Program-made: the position numbers and the translations under genes | Notes under the pieces: model-generated | Told to the model about the DNA's origin: nothing | What the model saw: the letters and a program-made list of their open reading frames with translations, nothing else | Database searches by the model: none | In this document: positions 1 through 6,074 of the stretch, piece by piece | How positions within the stretch are numbered: position 1 is the stretch's first letter | Layout of the letters: each line of letters starts with the position of its first letter | Origin: Chloroflexota bacterium | GTDB taxonomy: Bacteria > Chloroflexota > Dormibacteria > Dormibacterales > Dormibacteraceae | Assembly (NCBI GenBank): GCA_005880345.1 | Contig: VBGE01000281.1 | Span: 7,725-17,777, forward strand | DNA length: 10,053 nucleotides | Reading direction: 5' to 3'

Positions 1-672
1 GCCGCTGAGGCCGAGCGGGATGCACGCGATGATCGTCACCACCACTCCGCCACCGAACGCGCCGAACAGGAATGATTTCCAGCGCGTCCGGGCGCCGAGC
101 ACAAGGAGCGACGGGTAGAGCTTCAGCGACGCGGCGGCGGCCGCCAGCACTCCGGAGACTGCGGGACGCTCGTTGTAGGTGACGATGGCCGCGCACGAGA
201 GCAGCAGGACAAAACCGCTGATCTGGCCGGCGTTGACCTCGGCGAAGAATGGCGGGCTGTAGAAAACGATCGCCCAGAACACCGCTGTCTCCAGCGTTGA
301 ACGTGTGACGAACCTCTGCACCAGCCACAGCGCGGCGACCGCTGCGACCGCGTCGGCGATCGTGAACGCCGGCACCTGCCACGAAGCGGGCAGAACAGTG
401 AACGGCGCGCCGAGCATGGCGACCGCCGGCGGCCGGATGAGACCGATCACGGGCACCAGGCCCGTGTCGTGCAGGTGCTTCGCCGTCCCCGCGTAGATTG
501 CTGCCGGGTCGTGCAGCCATCGGTAGCCGGCCTGCACGACCGAGAAGGCGTCAGGTCGCGTGTTCGGAATCAGGTTGTAGGCGACGTCGCGCACGAGCAT
601 CGCCGCGGCGATGCCCCACCACAGCAGCGGCCTCGCGAGGACGCGCAGAAGCAGAAGCCGCACGCCGCGCAT
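1..672 (-). CDS. GT87 (DUF2029)-type membrane glycosyltransferase, N-terminal part, runs off left edge
   Basis: The minus strand is open from an ATG at 672 to base 1, giving 224 codons with no stop, so the C-terminus lies outside the window. The protein starts MRGVRLLLLRVLARPLLWWG, a basic N-terminus followed by a first membrane segment. A luminal-type loop (NTRPDAFSVVQAGYRWL, from about residue 40) carries Asp and aromatic residues, and hydrophobic segments follow. GT87 hallmarks are visible in order: a PP-A turn (IRPPAVAMLGAP), a GQ-containing helix start (EVNAGQISGF) and a Lys-x2-Pro motif (SLKLYPSLLV). GT87 members are GT-C fold enzymes that use polyprenyl-phosphate sugars, such as mycobacterial PimE-type mannosyltransferases. 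The acceptor here is unknown. The start lies only 26 bases from the divergent GT87 gene at 699, and no convincing Shine-Dalgarno precedes it. The family is fairly sure; the substrate cannot be told. Confidence 0.85.
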   Translation of the reverse strand, partial: MRGVRLLLLRVLARPLLWWGIAAAMLVRDVAYNLIPNTRPDAFSVVQAGYRWLHDPAAIYAGTAKHLHDTGLVPVIGLIRPPAVAMLGAPFTVLPASWQVPAFTIADAVAAVAALWLVQRFVTRSTLETAVFWAIVFYSPPFFAEVNAGQISGFVLLLSCAAIVTYNERPAVSGVLAAAAASLKLYPSLLVLGARTRWKSFLFGAFGGGVVVTIIACIPLGLSG

Positions 673-674
673 GG

Positions 675-680
675 TAGGGT
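675..680 (+). promoter_or_regulatory. Candidate -10 element (TAGGGT) for the GT87 gene at 699
   Basis: TAGGGT fits the TANNNT core of a bacterial -10 box. It lies within the 26-base gap between two divergent starts. Transcription would begin about 6-7 bases downstream, close to the ATG at 685, leaving almost no untranslated leader. No matching -35 box is evident. The call rests on one hexamer and on position. Confidence 0.3.
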
Positions 681-684
681 GCCG

Positions 685-702
685 ATGCCCAAGTTCCCAT
701 GA
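685..702 (+). other. Five-codon mini-ORF (MPKFP) ending in an ATGA overlap with the GT87 start
   Basis: ATG-CCC-AAG-TTC-CCA-TGA reads from 685 to 702. Its stop codon overlaps the ATG of the GT87 gene at 699 as ATGA. No Shine-Dalgarno lies in front of 699, so ribosomes finishing this tiny frame could reinitiate there. The preceding TAGGGT would put the mRNA 5' end about here. This may be a coupling device or a coincidence; nothing in the sequence proves translation. Confidence 0.3.
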
Positions 703-1877
703 AGTCGCAGCGGCGCCTGCCGCCGATCTGGCTCTCCGCCACTGCACTGACCGCGGCCATCACCGTCGCGTTCGGCGTGATCCGTTGGGTCGACCACTTC
801 CTGAGCGCTCCCGACGCCGAAGACTTCCGCCTCCACCTGGTTGCCGCGCGCGTCGGGGTGCAGTACGGGTGGTCGCACATCTACGACCTGCAGCTGATGA
901 AGGCGGCGTCGGCAGGGTTGGGCTCGGTCGGCAGCGTGGTCGACACCAACCACGTCTTCATGAGCCCGCCGCCGGCGGCGTGGATGGTGGCGCCGATCGC
1001 CGGCTTGCCGCTGCCGGCCGCTTACCTCCTGTGGACGCTCATCAGCGTCGCGGCATTCATGGCGGCGTGGTGGCTCGTCGTGCCGGGCTCGCGCCTGTTC
1101 CGCGTCACCGTGCTGCTCATCTCGCTCGCTCTGTGGCCGGTGCACTACCAGTTCTGGCTCGGGCAGTGGGTCGTGGCGACGCTTGCGCTCCTGGCGCTCT
1201 GCTGGTGGCTCCTCGAGCGCGATCGGTGGGTGCTGGCGGGGGTCGTGCTCGCGCTGTCGATGCTTTTCAAGCCACAGGACGTGCTGCTGGTCCCACTGGC
1301 GCTTCTGGTCAGCGGCCGTTGGAAGCCGGTCGCCGTCGCCGCGGTGACGGGCGGAGCCTTCGCCGCCTGGTCGCTTGCCTCGCTGGGCCAGTCAGGGGTT
1401 CAGAGCTGGCTCAGCATCGCCGGGCAGATCCACGCCGACCCCTTCCAGGCACCGATGACGTACTCCTCGCTGTTGGGCCGCGGTGCGCTGACGACAGGAG
1501 TCGAGGTGCTGCTCGGCATCGCGGCCATCGGTCTGGCCTGGCATCGCCGGGACCGCCTCGATCTCGTGATCGCGCTGGGCATCGTCGGCTCGACCGCGTC
1601 GGCGACCTACCTCCACGAGGACGACATCGCGATCCTGGTGCTGGCCGCCTGGCTGGTCCTGCGCTCACAGCCGAGCGTGCCGCAGCGGATGTGGCTCATC
1701 GTGGGCATCGCCGCGGCGCAGTTCCTGGCGATCGGGCTGCCCGTGCCAATGCTGCTGTGGGAACCGGTATGGATCGGGATGCTCGGGCTCGAGCCGTGGC
1801 TACGCCGCCGCGATCAGACGGTGCCGAACTCCCTGACGGTCACGCCCAGCTCCTTGAGCGCGGAGAAGTCCGGGTGA
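699..1877 (+). CDS. GT87 (DUF2029)-type polytopic membrane glycosyltransferase
   Basis: This 392-residue integral membrane protein is near the usual 400-450 residues of GT87. A basic N-terminus (MKSQRRLPPIW) leads into a first membrane helix at about 12-30. An acidic loop follows (APDAEDFRLH, about 38-46), the position where GT-C enzymes carry their catalytic Asp or Glu. Further family marks are SPPPAAWM (89-96), LGQWVVATL (154-162), LSMLFKPQ (186-193) and YLHEDDIAIL (304-313), separated by hydrophobic helices. By family it should transfer a sugar from a polyprenyl-phosphate donor to a glycan or lipid on the outer face of the membrane. The acceptor cannot be inferred. It diverges from the GT87 gene on its left. 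Its last 21 codons overlap, tail to tail, the end of the epimerase gene. An ATG at 699 is the first usable start, and it overlaps the stop of a tiny upstream frame. Confidence 0.85.
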   Translation: MKSQRRLPPIWLSATALTAAITVAFGVIRWVDHFLSAPDAEDFRLHLVAARVGVQYGWSHIYDLQLMKAASAGLGSVGSVVDTNHVFMSPPPAAWMVAPIAGLPLPAAYLLWTLISVAAFMAAWWLVVPGSRLFRVTVLLISLALWPVHYQFWLGQWVVATLALLALCWWLLERDRWVLAGVVLALSMLFKPQDVLLVPLALLVSGRWKPVAVAAVTGGAFAAWSLASLGQSGVQSWLSIAGQIHADPFQAPMTYSSLLGRGALTTGVEVLLGIAAIGLAWHRRDRLDLVIALGIVGSTASATYLHEDDIAILVLAAWLVLRSQPSVPQRMWLIVGIAAAQFLAIGLPVPMLLWEPVWIGMLGLEPWLRRRDQTVPNSLTVTPSSLSAEKSG

Positions 1878-2665
1878 GGATCCTGGTGCACAAGGCTGAT
1901 CACGCTGTCGCTGCGGTAGCCGACGCGTAGCCGAGCCAGCTCCGCCGTCTTCAGGCCGAGCCAGACTGCCTGCCACGGGACGCTGAGGAAACGCGGCTGC
2001 CGCCCCTGTCGCCGGCCGAGCTCGGCCACGAGCTCCCGCATCGTCCAGCAGCGAGGCGACGCGGCGACAACGGGCCTGGCTGGCCGTCGCAGCTCGCCGC
2101 CGGCCATCTGGCTGATCAGTGCGTACAGGTCGTCGATGTGGATCAGGTACTGGCAATAGTGGCCATCACCGATCTGCGGCACCAGCGAAGCTCGCGCACT
2201 CCGCACGAGGCTGCCGTACATGCCGCCGGAGCGTGCGCTCGTGTCCGCATAGACCAGACCCGGGCGCACGATGCACGCGCCGACCCGCTCGGCCCAAACC
2301 TCGATCTCGAGCTTCGCCTTGCCGTAAAGCGAGCGGCAGCCGGGGAAGGCGCTGATCGACGACACGGCAACGATGCGTTTCACGCCTCCGGCGACCGCGG
2401 CGCCGAGAAGCTTGCGCGTGCCCTCGACGTTGACCCGGTGGATCTCCGACCATGTCACCGGCGAAAAGTCGTACGCGCAGTGGACGAGCGCGTCGATCTC
2501 GCGCGAGCTGAACTCGTCGGGCTTGACCTCGTCGCCCAGGCGAAACATGACATCGCCGGCGCCGGAGCTCGACAGCCTGGTCACATGCCGCCCGTCGCGA
2601 GCGAAGCGCTCCGCAAGTTGCGAACCCACGAAACCGGACGTGCCGGTCAGCGCAACGTTCGTCAC
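1814..2665 (-). CDS. NAD(P)-dependent epimerase/dehydratase (extended SDR family)
   Basis: This is a 283-residue Rossmann-fold protein. The nucleotide-binding glycine motif TGTSGFVG sits at residues 7-14, right after the first strand. VHCAYDF (61-67) follows, then the strand with catalytic Ser (VSSISAF, 101-107) and the YxxxK pair (Y114, K118). The substrate-side motif VRPGLVYA falls at 133-140. All elements of an active extended SDR are present. The usual substrates are nucleotide sugars, but 3beta-hydroxysteroid-like or flavonoid-like substrates also occur in this broad family. It starts with GTG, and that codon overlaps the stop of the upstream GMC oxidoreductase as GTGA, so the two are probably co-translated and act on the same pathway. 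A NAD-dependent dehydrogenase/epimerase next to a flavin oxidoreductase and membrane glycosyltransferases suggests modification of a sugar or lipid-linked sugar. That role is inference. Its 3' end overlaps the convergent GT87 gene by 64 bases. Confidence 0.88.
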   Translation of the reverse strand: MTNVALTGTSGFVGSQLAERFARDGRHVTRLSSSGAGDVMFRLGDEVKPDEFSSREIDALVHCAYDFSPVTWSEIHRVNVEGTRKLLGAAVAGGVKRIVAVSSISAFPGCRSLYGKAKLEIEVWAERVGACIVRPGLVYADTSARSGGMYGSLVRSARASLVPQIGDGHYCQYLIHIDDLYALISQMAGGELRRPARPVVAASPRCWTMRELVAELGRRQGRQPRFLSVPWQAVWLGLKTAELARLRVGYRSDSVISLVHQDPHPDFSALKELGVTVREFGTV

Positions 2666-4167
2666 GTGACGGCGGTGCCGATCCGGTGCGCGTTGGCCAT
2701 CACGCTCAACGTGATGGTGGTCGCGGGCAGGGTCGGAAAGGTGCTCGAGTCGACAAGATGCACGCGCGTGAAACCGTGTGGCCGTCCAATGACATCCGTT
2801 TCCAGGCTTCGGGGTCGAGAGCGCATGGGGAACGTCCCGCCGGTGTGAAAGCCGCGCCCGGGTTTGCCGACGCGCATCGCCGGCGAAACGGGCATGGCGC
2901 GCATCGCGTCGCGCTCGGCCCACAGCCGCCGGCGCAGGGCGGCGAGCGCAGGCTGGGTTTTGCGATTTGGCTCAACCGCGATGGATAGCCGGCCGTCGCG
3001 CGACAGGCTCACGTTGAGGCCGGGCGACAGGTCGGAGTGCAGATAGCCCTGGATCAACAGCAGCCGGCCTAGGACCGCGCGTGAGGCGATCGCGCCGAGC
3101 ACTGGATCCGCGAAGCCGAGCATGTTGCGGATCTGCTCCCTGAACAGTTCGTTGTACGTGTAGATCTGCAGGTGTGCGGTTTGCGGCCCGACCGCGGGAT
3201 CCAACACCTCGAGAAAGACCTGCGCGAGCGTGTGCAGCGCCTCGCGAGAAGTTTCCGTCTCGTTGCGATACCGAAGGAGTGGCAGAAGGAAGTAGCAGTT
3301 GTCGGCAGCCTGCACCGGCTGATCGAATGCTTCGAGGGACGCGAGCACGATCCTCGCTGTCGAGAAGACGCCGCACGCGAGAAACGCCTTGTCGACGGTG
3401 AGGCTGAACGGAGTTGGCCGGTCCACCGTCACGCCGCTGACTTCCACATGTGGACCGGTTTCGCTGATGCGCTGCACCAGGACCCCGGGCCGGTATGTGA
3501 AACCGGGGTGCTCACGCAGCCGGTCGAGGGTCTCGGTCGAGTTGTAGATGTAGCCATAGGGGCAGCCATAGATGCACAGCCCGCAGTAGACGCAGCTCGC
3601 GTCGACCGCCAGGCGCGATGCGCCGAACCTCACGCCATGCTCTTTCAGGCGCGAGCGGGCGGCTTCGAGGTCGCGCAGCAGAGAATCGGCCTGGCGGCTG
3701 GTCTTCAGCGCGTTGGCGTCGTCGCTGTAGAGGGGAAACAGCTCTTCGAGCCCGTCGCGGCGCGCGGAGTAAGGGATCAGGTCGAGCACGGCGCGGTAGT
3801 GCGGCTCGAGATCCTGCGCGGTGATCGGCCACCCGGCCATGTCCTCGGTCCGGAAGGGCATGACACTGGCACCCCACACGTTGCTCAGGCCGCCGCGCGC
3901 GCACGACGGCTTGCCCTCGGCGCCGTCGCGCGCCATTGGCATCGGCGCAGGCTCGCGATATGGAAACGACGAGCCGTACGCCATCTTCAATGGAATCCCG
4001 CCGGCCTCGACGCTGACGCCCTCGCGGATGAACCGCAGCGAGGCGGCATCCCAGCTTTGCGGGGATGTCGATCGCAGGTGCTCGACGCTCGCCTTCCTGT
4101 CGCGTTCCAGGTCGAGACCGGCGTCCAGCATCGTCAGATGGAAGCCACGGCGGAGCTGAGGCGGCAT
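2662..4167 (-). CDS. GMC-type flavin oxidoreductase with four-cysteine cluster; N-terminal FAD loop not visible
   Basis: Read from the ATG at 4167 the protein has 501 residues. LTMLDAG (11-17) is the second strand of an FAD-binding Rossmann fold. GGLSNVWG (92-99) is the GMC flavin-binding signature. A ferredoxin-like cysteine group, CxxCxxCxxxCP, lies at C192, C195, C198 and C202. The C-terminus has the conserved His (GFHTGGTFPM, H441) and the typical closing segment with TLPATTITLSVMANAHRIG (479-497). GMC enzymes oxidise an alcohol or sugar hydroxyl with FAD. The substrate here is unknown, though co-translation with an SDR suggests a sugar or lipid hydroxyl. Homologues normally begin with a strand and GxGxxG loop about 20 residues before LTMLDAG. 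The frame stays open upstream, but there it reads DRQQQAAKAPVAQG and no reading frame offers the motif. The 5' end overlaps the divergent GT87 start by 30 bases. The gene is therefore either 5'-truncated or annotated across a rearranged or assembled junction. It may be a pseudogene. Confidence 0.78.
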   Translation of the reverse strand: MPPQLRRGFHLTMLDAGLDLERDRKASVEHLRSTSPQSWDAASLRFIREGVSVEAGGIPLKMAYGSSFPYREPAPMPMARDGAEGKPSCARGGLSNVWGASVMPFRTEDMAGWPITAQDLEPHYRAVLDLIPYSARRDGLEELFPLYSDDANALKTSRQADSLLRDLEAARSRLKEHGVRFGASRLAVDASCVYCGLCIYGCPYGYIYNSTETLDRLREHPGFTYRPGVLVQRISETGPHVEVSGVTVDRPTPFSLTVDKAFLACGVFSTARIVLASLEAFDQPVQAADNCYFLLPLLRYRNETETSREALHTLAQVFLEVLDPAVGPQTAHLQIYTYNELFREQIRNMLGFADPVLGAIASRAVLGRLLLIQGYLHSDLSPGLNVSLSRDGRLSIAVEPNRKTQPALAALRRRLWAERDAMRAMPVSPAMRVGKPGRGFHTGGTFPMRSRPRSLETDVIGRPHGFTRVHLVDSSTFPTLPATTITLSVMANAHRIGTAVT

Positions 4168-5391
4168 GCCCTGAGCAACAGGAGCTTTCGCAGCCTGCTG
4201 CTGGCGGTCTCGGGGATTCCCATAGCGATCGTCTACCTGTGGCAGGCGTTGATCCAGCCGCTGGTCTTCGGCGCCTACCTCGGTGACTTCCAGGAGAGCT
4301 ACATGCGCGCGGCGCGAAGGCTCGCCGCAGGCGCCGACCCGTACGACCTGTGCCGTACCGCCGGGTGTCTGGAGCCGACCGGGCCGCAGTACGTCATGCC
4401 CCCGCCGCTCGCGTGGATGCTGCAGCCCCTGGTGTCGGTCGACAGCCACGTGATCACCGTCGCGGCGATCCTTGCCCTCAACGGCTGCCTCTTCGCCTTC
4501 ATCTTCTGCGCGCTGCGCGCATTGAAGGTCGACGACTGGCAGCTCGCGGCCTTGCTCGCGTTGATCGCGCTCAGCTTCGAGCCGGTGATGGGCAACATCG
4601 ACGAGGGGCAGGTCAACCTCATCCTGCTCGCGCTGTCCGGCGCGTGGCTCCTGGGTTGGGTCACGGGCCGGTGGTGGGGAGGTGTGGCGATCGGCCTGGC
4701 GACCGCGCTCAAGATCATCCAGGCGCCGGTCGGGCTCTTGATCCTGTGGTCGCGGCGCTGGTCGATGCTCGCCGCGGCGGTCGTGGCCGGCCTGGGCCTG
4801 TGGCTGCTGGCCGCGCCTCAATTCCTGTGGGAATACCTCACGTCCGTGCTGCCGGCGATCAGCGCCGGGACGGGACAGTTCGAGAATCACTCGCCCGGCG
4901 GCACCATCACGCGGCTCTTCGAGCCGGACACGTTTCTCGGCATCGTCCGCGGCAGCCCGCCCGCCGCCCGCGCAATCACGCTTGTCCTCGCGCTCATCGC
5001 TCTGGCGGTCACGTTCTTCGTCATGCGCCGGCCCGCCGGCGATCGAACCGGCCGGGCGCTCGAGGCCGCTGCGGTCGTCGCCGTGACGCCGATCGTGACC
5101 AGCTACTCGTGGGGCACGCACCTGGTGCTGCTCCTGCTGCCGATGTTCGTCCTCGTCGCCTGGAGCATCCGCCGCCGCGACTGGACAGTGCTCGTCCTGG
5201 TCGCCGCCGGCTTCCTCTTGATCGGCCCCGGCCACAATCGCTTCCAGGCCTTGCTCATCAGCGGGTACTCCAATCTCTTCGTCCTGCGCGTCCTCGCGGA
5301 GATGGGGATGGTGGGAGTGGTGGCCATATGGGCGGCCAGCCTCCTCGCGCTGCGCCGCCAGCGTTCACGGCCTGTGGGAGAATCTTCCTGA
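4138..5391 (+). CDS. GT87 (DUF2029)-type polytopic membrane glycosyltransferase
   Basis: This 417-residue membrane protein is the most canonical of the three GT87 members. A short soluble N-terminus is followed by a membrane helix (about 19-42). The loop LGDFQESYMRAARRL (48-62) has the acidic and aromatic pattern expected at the GT-C active site, then GADPYDL. MPPPLAWM (87-94), NIDEGQVNLILL (153-164), ALKIIQAP (190-197), FENHSPGGTITRLF (248-261) and TSYSWGTHLVLLLLP (321-335) match the family landmarks in order. It should use a polyprenyl-phosphate sugar donor at the membrane; the acceptor is unknown. The ATG at 4138 is the only start ahead of the first helix, but it lies inside the opposing GMC gene and no Shine-Dalgarno precedes it. 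The stop overlaps the next start as TGATG, so the downstream hydrolase is probably translated with it. Confidence 0.87.
   Translation: MEATAELRRHALSNRSFRSLLLAVSGIPIAIVYLWQALIQPLVFGAYLGDFQESYMRAARRLAAGADPYDLCRTAGCLEPTGPQYVMPPPLAWMLQPLVSVDSHVITVAAILALNGCLFAFIFCALRALKVDDWQLAALLALIALSFEPVMGNIDEGQVNLILLALSGAWLLGWVTGRWWGGVAIGLATALKIIQAPVGLLILWSRRWSMLAAAVVAGLGLWLLAAPQFLWEYLTSVLPAISAGTGQFENHSPGGTITRLFEPDTFLGIVRGSPPAARAITLVLALIALAVTFFVMRRPAGDRTGRALEAAAVVAVTPIVTSYSWGTHLVLLLLPMFVLVAWSIRRRDWTVLVLVAAGFLLIGPGHNRFQALLISGYSNLFVLRVLAEMGMVGVVAIWAASLLALRRQRSRPVGESS
5376..5380 (+). promoter_or_regulatory. Shine-Dalgarno-like GGGAG for the metallo-hydrolase gene
   Basis: GGGAG stands 10 bases before the ATG at 5391, inside the last codons of the GT87 gene. 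It supports that ATG as start and gives the hydrolase its own ribosome entry in addition to the TGATG overlap. Confidence 0.45.
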
Positions 5392-6023
5392 TGGCACTCA
5401 ACAACGCGGTGTCGTTCACGTGGGTCGGTCACGGCACATGGAAGGCCCGCAGCGCCAAGGGCAAGGAGATCCTCATCGACCCGTGGGTCATGAACAACCC
5501 GGCTGCACCCGAGAATCTCAAGACCGTCGACAAATGCGACGTGATCCTCATCACGCACGGCCACTTCGATCACATCCATGACGCGGTTGAGATCGCGCGC
5601 CACACCAAGCCGACCATCGTGTGCAACCACGAGATCGGGGTGTGGCTGGGCTCGAAGGGCCTCGACGGCGACAAGATCGTCGCTGCCAACATCGGTGGCC
5701 AGGTCGAGGTCGAAGGCATCAAGGTCACGCTCGTCCATGCCGAGCACACGTGCGGAATTACCGAGAACGGACACCTGATCTATGGCGGCGAGGCGTGCGG
5801 CTTTGAGCTTGGCAAGTTCGACGTGGCGTTCCTGCCGATCGGCGGCTTCTACACGATGGGCGTGGAGCGCGCGGCCAAGGCCGTGTCGCTGCTGGGCGTC
5901 AAGACCGTCGTCCCCATGCACTTTGCAACCTTCCCCATCCTTTCGGGTAGGCCGGACCAGCTGCAGGAGCTCGTCGGACCTGGCGTGAAGGTGCTGGACG
6001 TCAAGCCCGGAGACACCGTCTAG
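5391..6023 (+). CDS. Metallo-beta-lactamase-fold hydrolase, YtkL/UPF0173-like, apparently missing the GDT strand
   Basis: This is a soluble protein of 210 residues. The metal-binding motif HxHxDH is intact (THGHFDH; H56, H58, D60, H61). A further His follows in VHAEHTCG (H116 or H119) and a late His in PMHFATFP (H177). LIDPW (28-32), FLPIGGFYTMG (147-157) and the C-terminal GPGVKVLDVKPGDTV fit YtkL/UlaG-type proteins, which have unknown or phosphoester/lactone-type substrates. In family members I recall, a GFxx strand is followed by a strand ending YHAGDT, whose Asp bridges the two metals, then about 15 residues before DVAFLPIG. Here GGEACGFEL runs straight into GKFDVAFLPIGG, so about 20-30 residues, including that Asp, seem absent. 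The gene overlaps the GT87 stop as TGATG. An in-frame deletion, a natural variant with a Glu (E134) standing in, or an assembly collapse are all possible. Confidence 0.88.
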   Translation: MALNNAVSFTWVGHGTWKARSAKGKEILIDPWVMNNPAAPENLKTVDKCDVILITHGHFDHIHDAVEIARHTKPTIVCNHEIGVWLGSKGLDGDKIVAANIGGQVEVEGIKVTLVHAEHTCGITENGHLIYGGEACGFELGKFDVAFLPIGGFYTMGVERAAKAVSLLGVKTVVPMHFATFPILSGRPDQLQELVGPGVKVLDVKPGDTV

Positions 6024-6027
6024 CCAG

Positions 6028-6055
6028 TTCAGATTCGGCAGGGAGGGGCTATCCT
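6028..6055 (+). promoter_or_regulatory. Candidate promoter (TTCAGA - 16 bp - TATCCT) for the amidase
   Basis: This lies in the 51-base gap between the hydrolase stop and the amidase start, the only sizeable gap on the plus strand. TTCAGA (6028-6033) and TATCCT (6050-6055) each match four of six consensus bases with a 16-base spacer. Transcription would begin near 6062, just at the ribosome site GGAAG. It is a plausible but unproven promoter separating the envelope genes from the downstream group. Confidence 0.4.
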
Positions 6056-6061
6056 CTCGCC

Positions 6062-6066
6062 GGAAG
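6062..6066 (+). promoter_or_regulatory. Shine-Dalgarno GGAAG deciding a TTG start
   Basis: GGAAG lies 8 bases before the TTG at 6075. A GTG three codons later (6084) would be 17 bases away, too far. The TTG is therefore preferred as the amidase start. Confidence 0.5.
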
Positions 6067-6074
6067 CACGTGAT

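Noticed and set aside
611..1930. Long plus-strand frame overlapping the GT87 gene at 699
   Set aside because: Arg- and Ala-rich composition without domains. The GT87 frame in the same DNA has a full set of family motifs.
3172..4137. In-frame extension ahead of the GT87 start at 4138
   Set aside because: It is antisense to the conserved GMC oxidoreductase and has no membrane or enzyme motif. The GT87 protein is complete from 4138.
4168..5235. Minus-strand frame continuing upstream of the GMC start
   Set aside because: It is open in phase with GMC but rich in Arg, Asp, Gln, His and Gly and free of any family motif. It lies opposite the well-supported GT87 gene and is a high-GC antisense artefact.
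6041..6058. Possible hairpin GGGAGG/CCTCTC in the gap before the amidase, considered as a terminator
   Set aside because: The stem is only six pairs with one G-U and has no T-run behind it. The same bases make a better -10 box.
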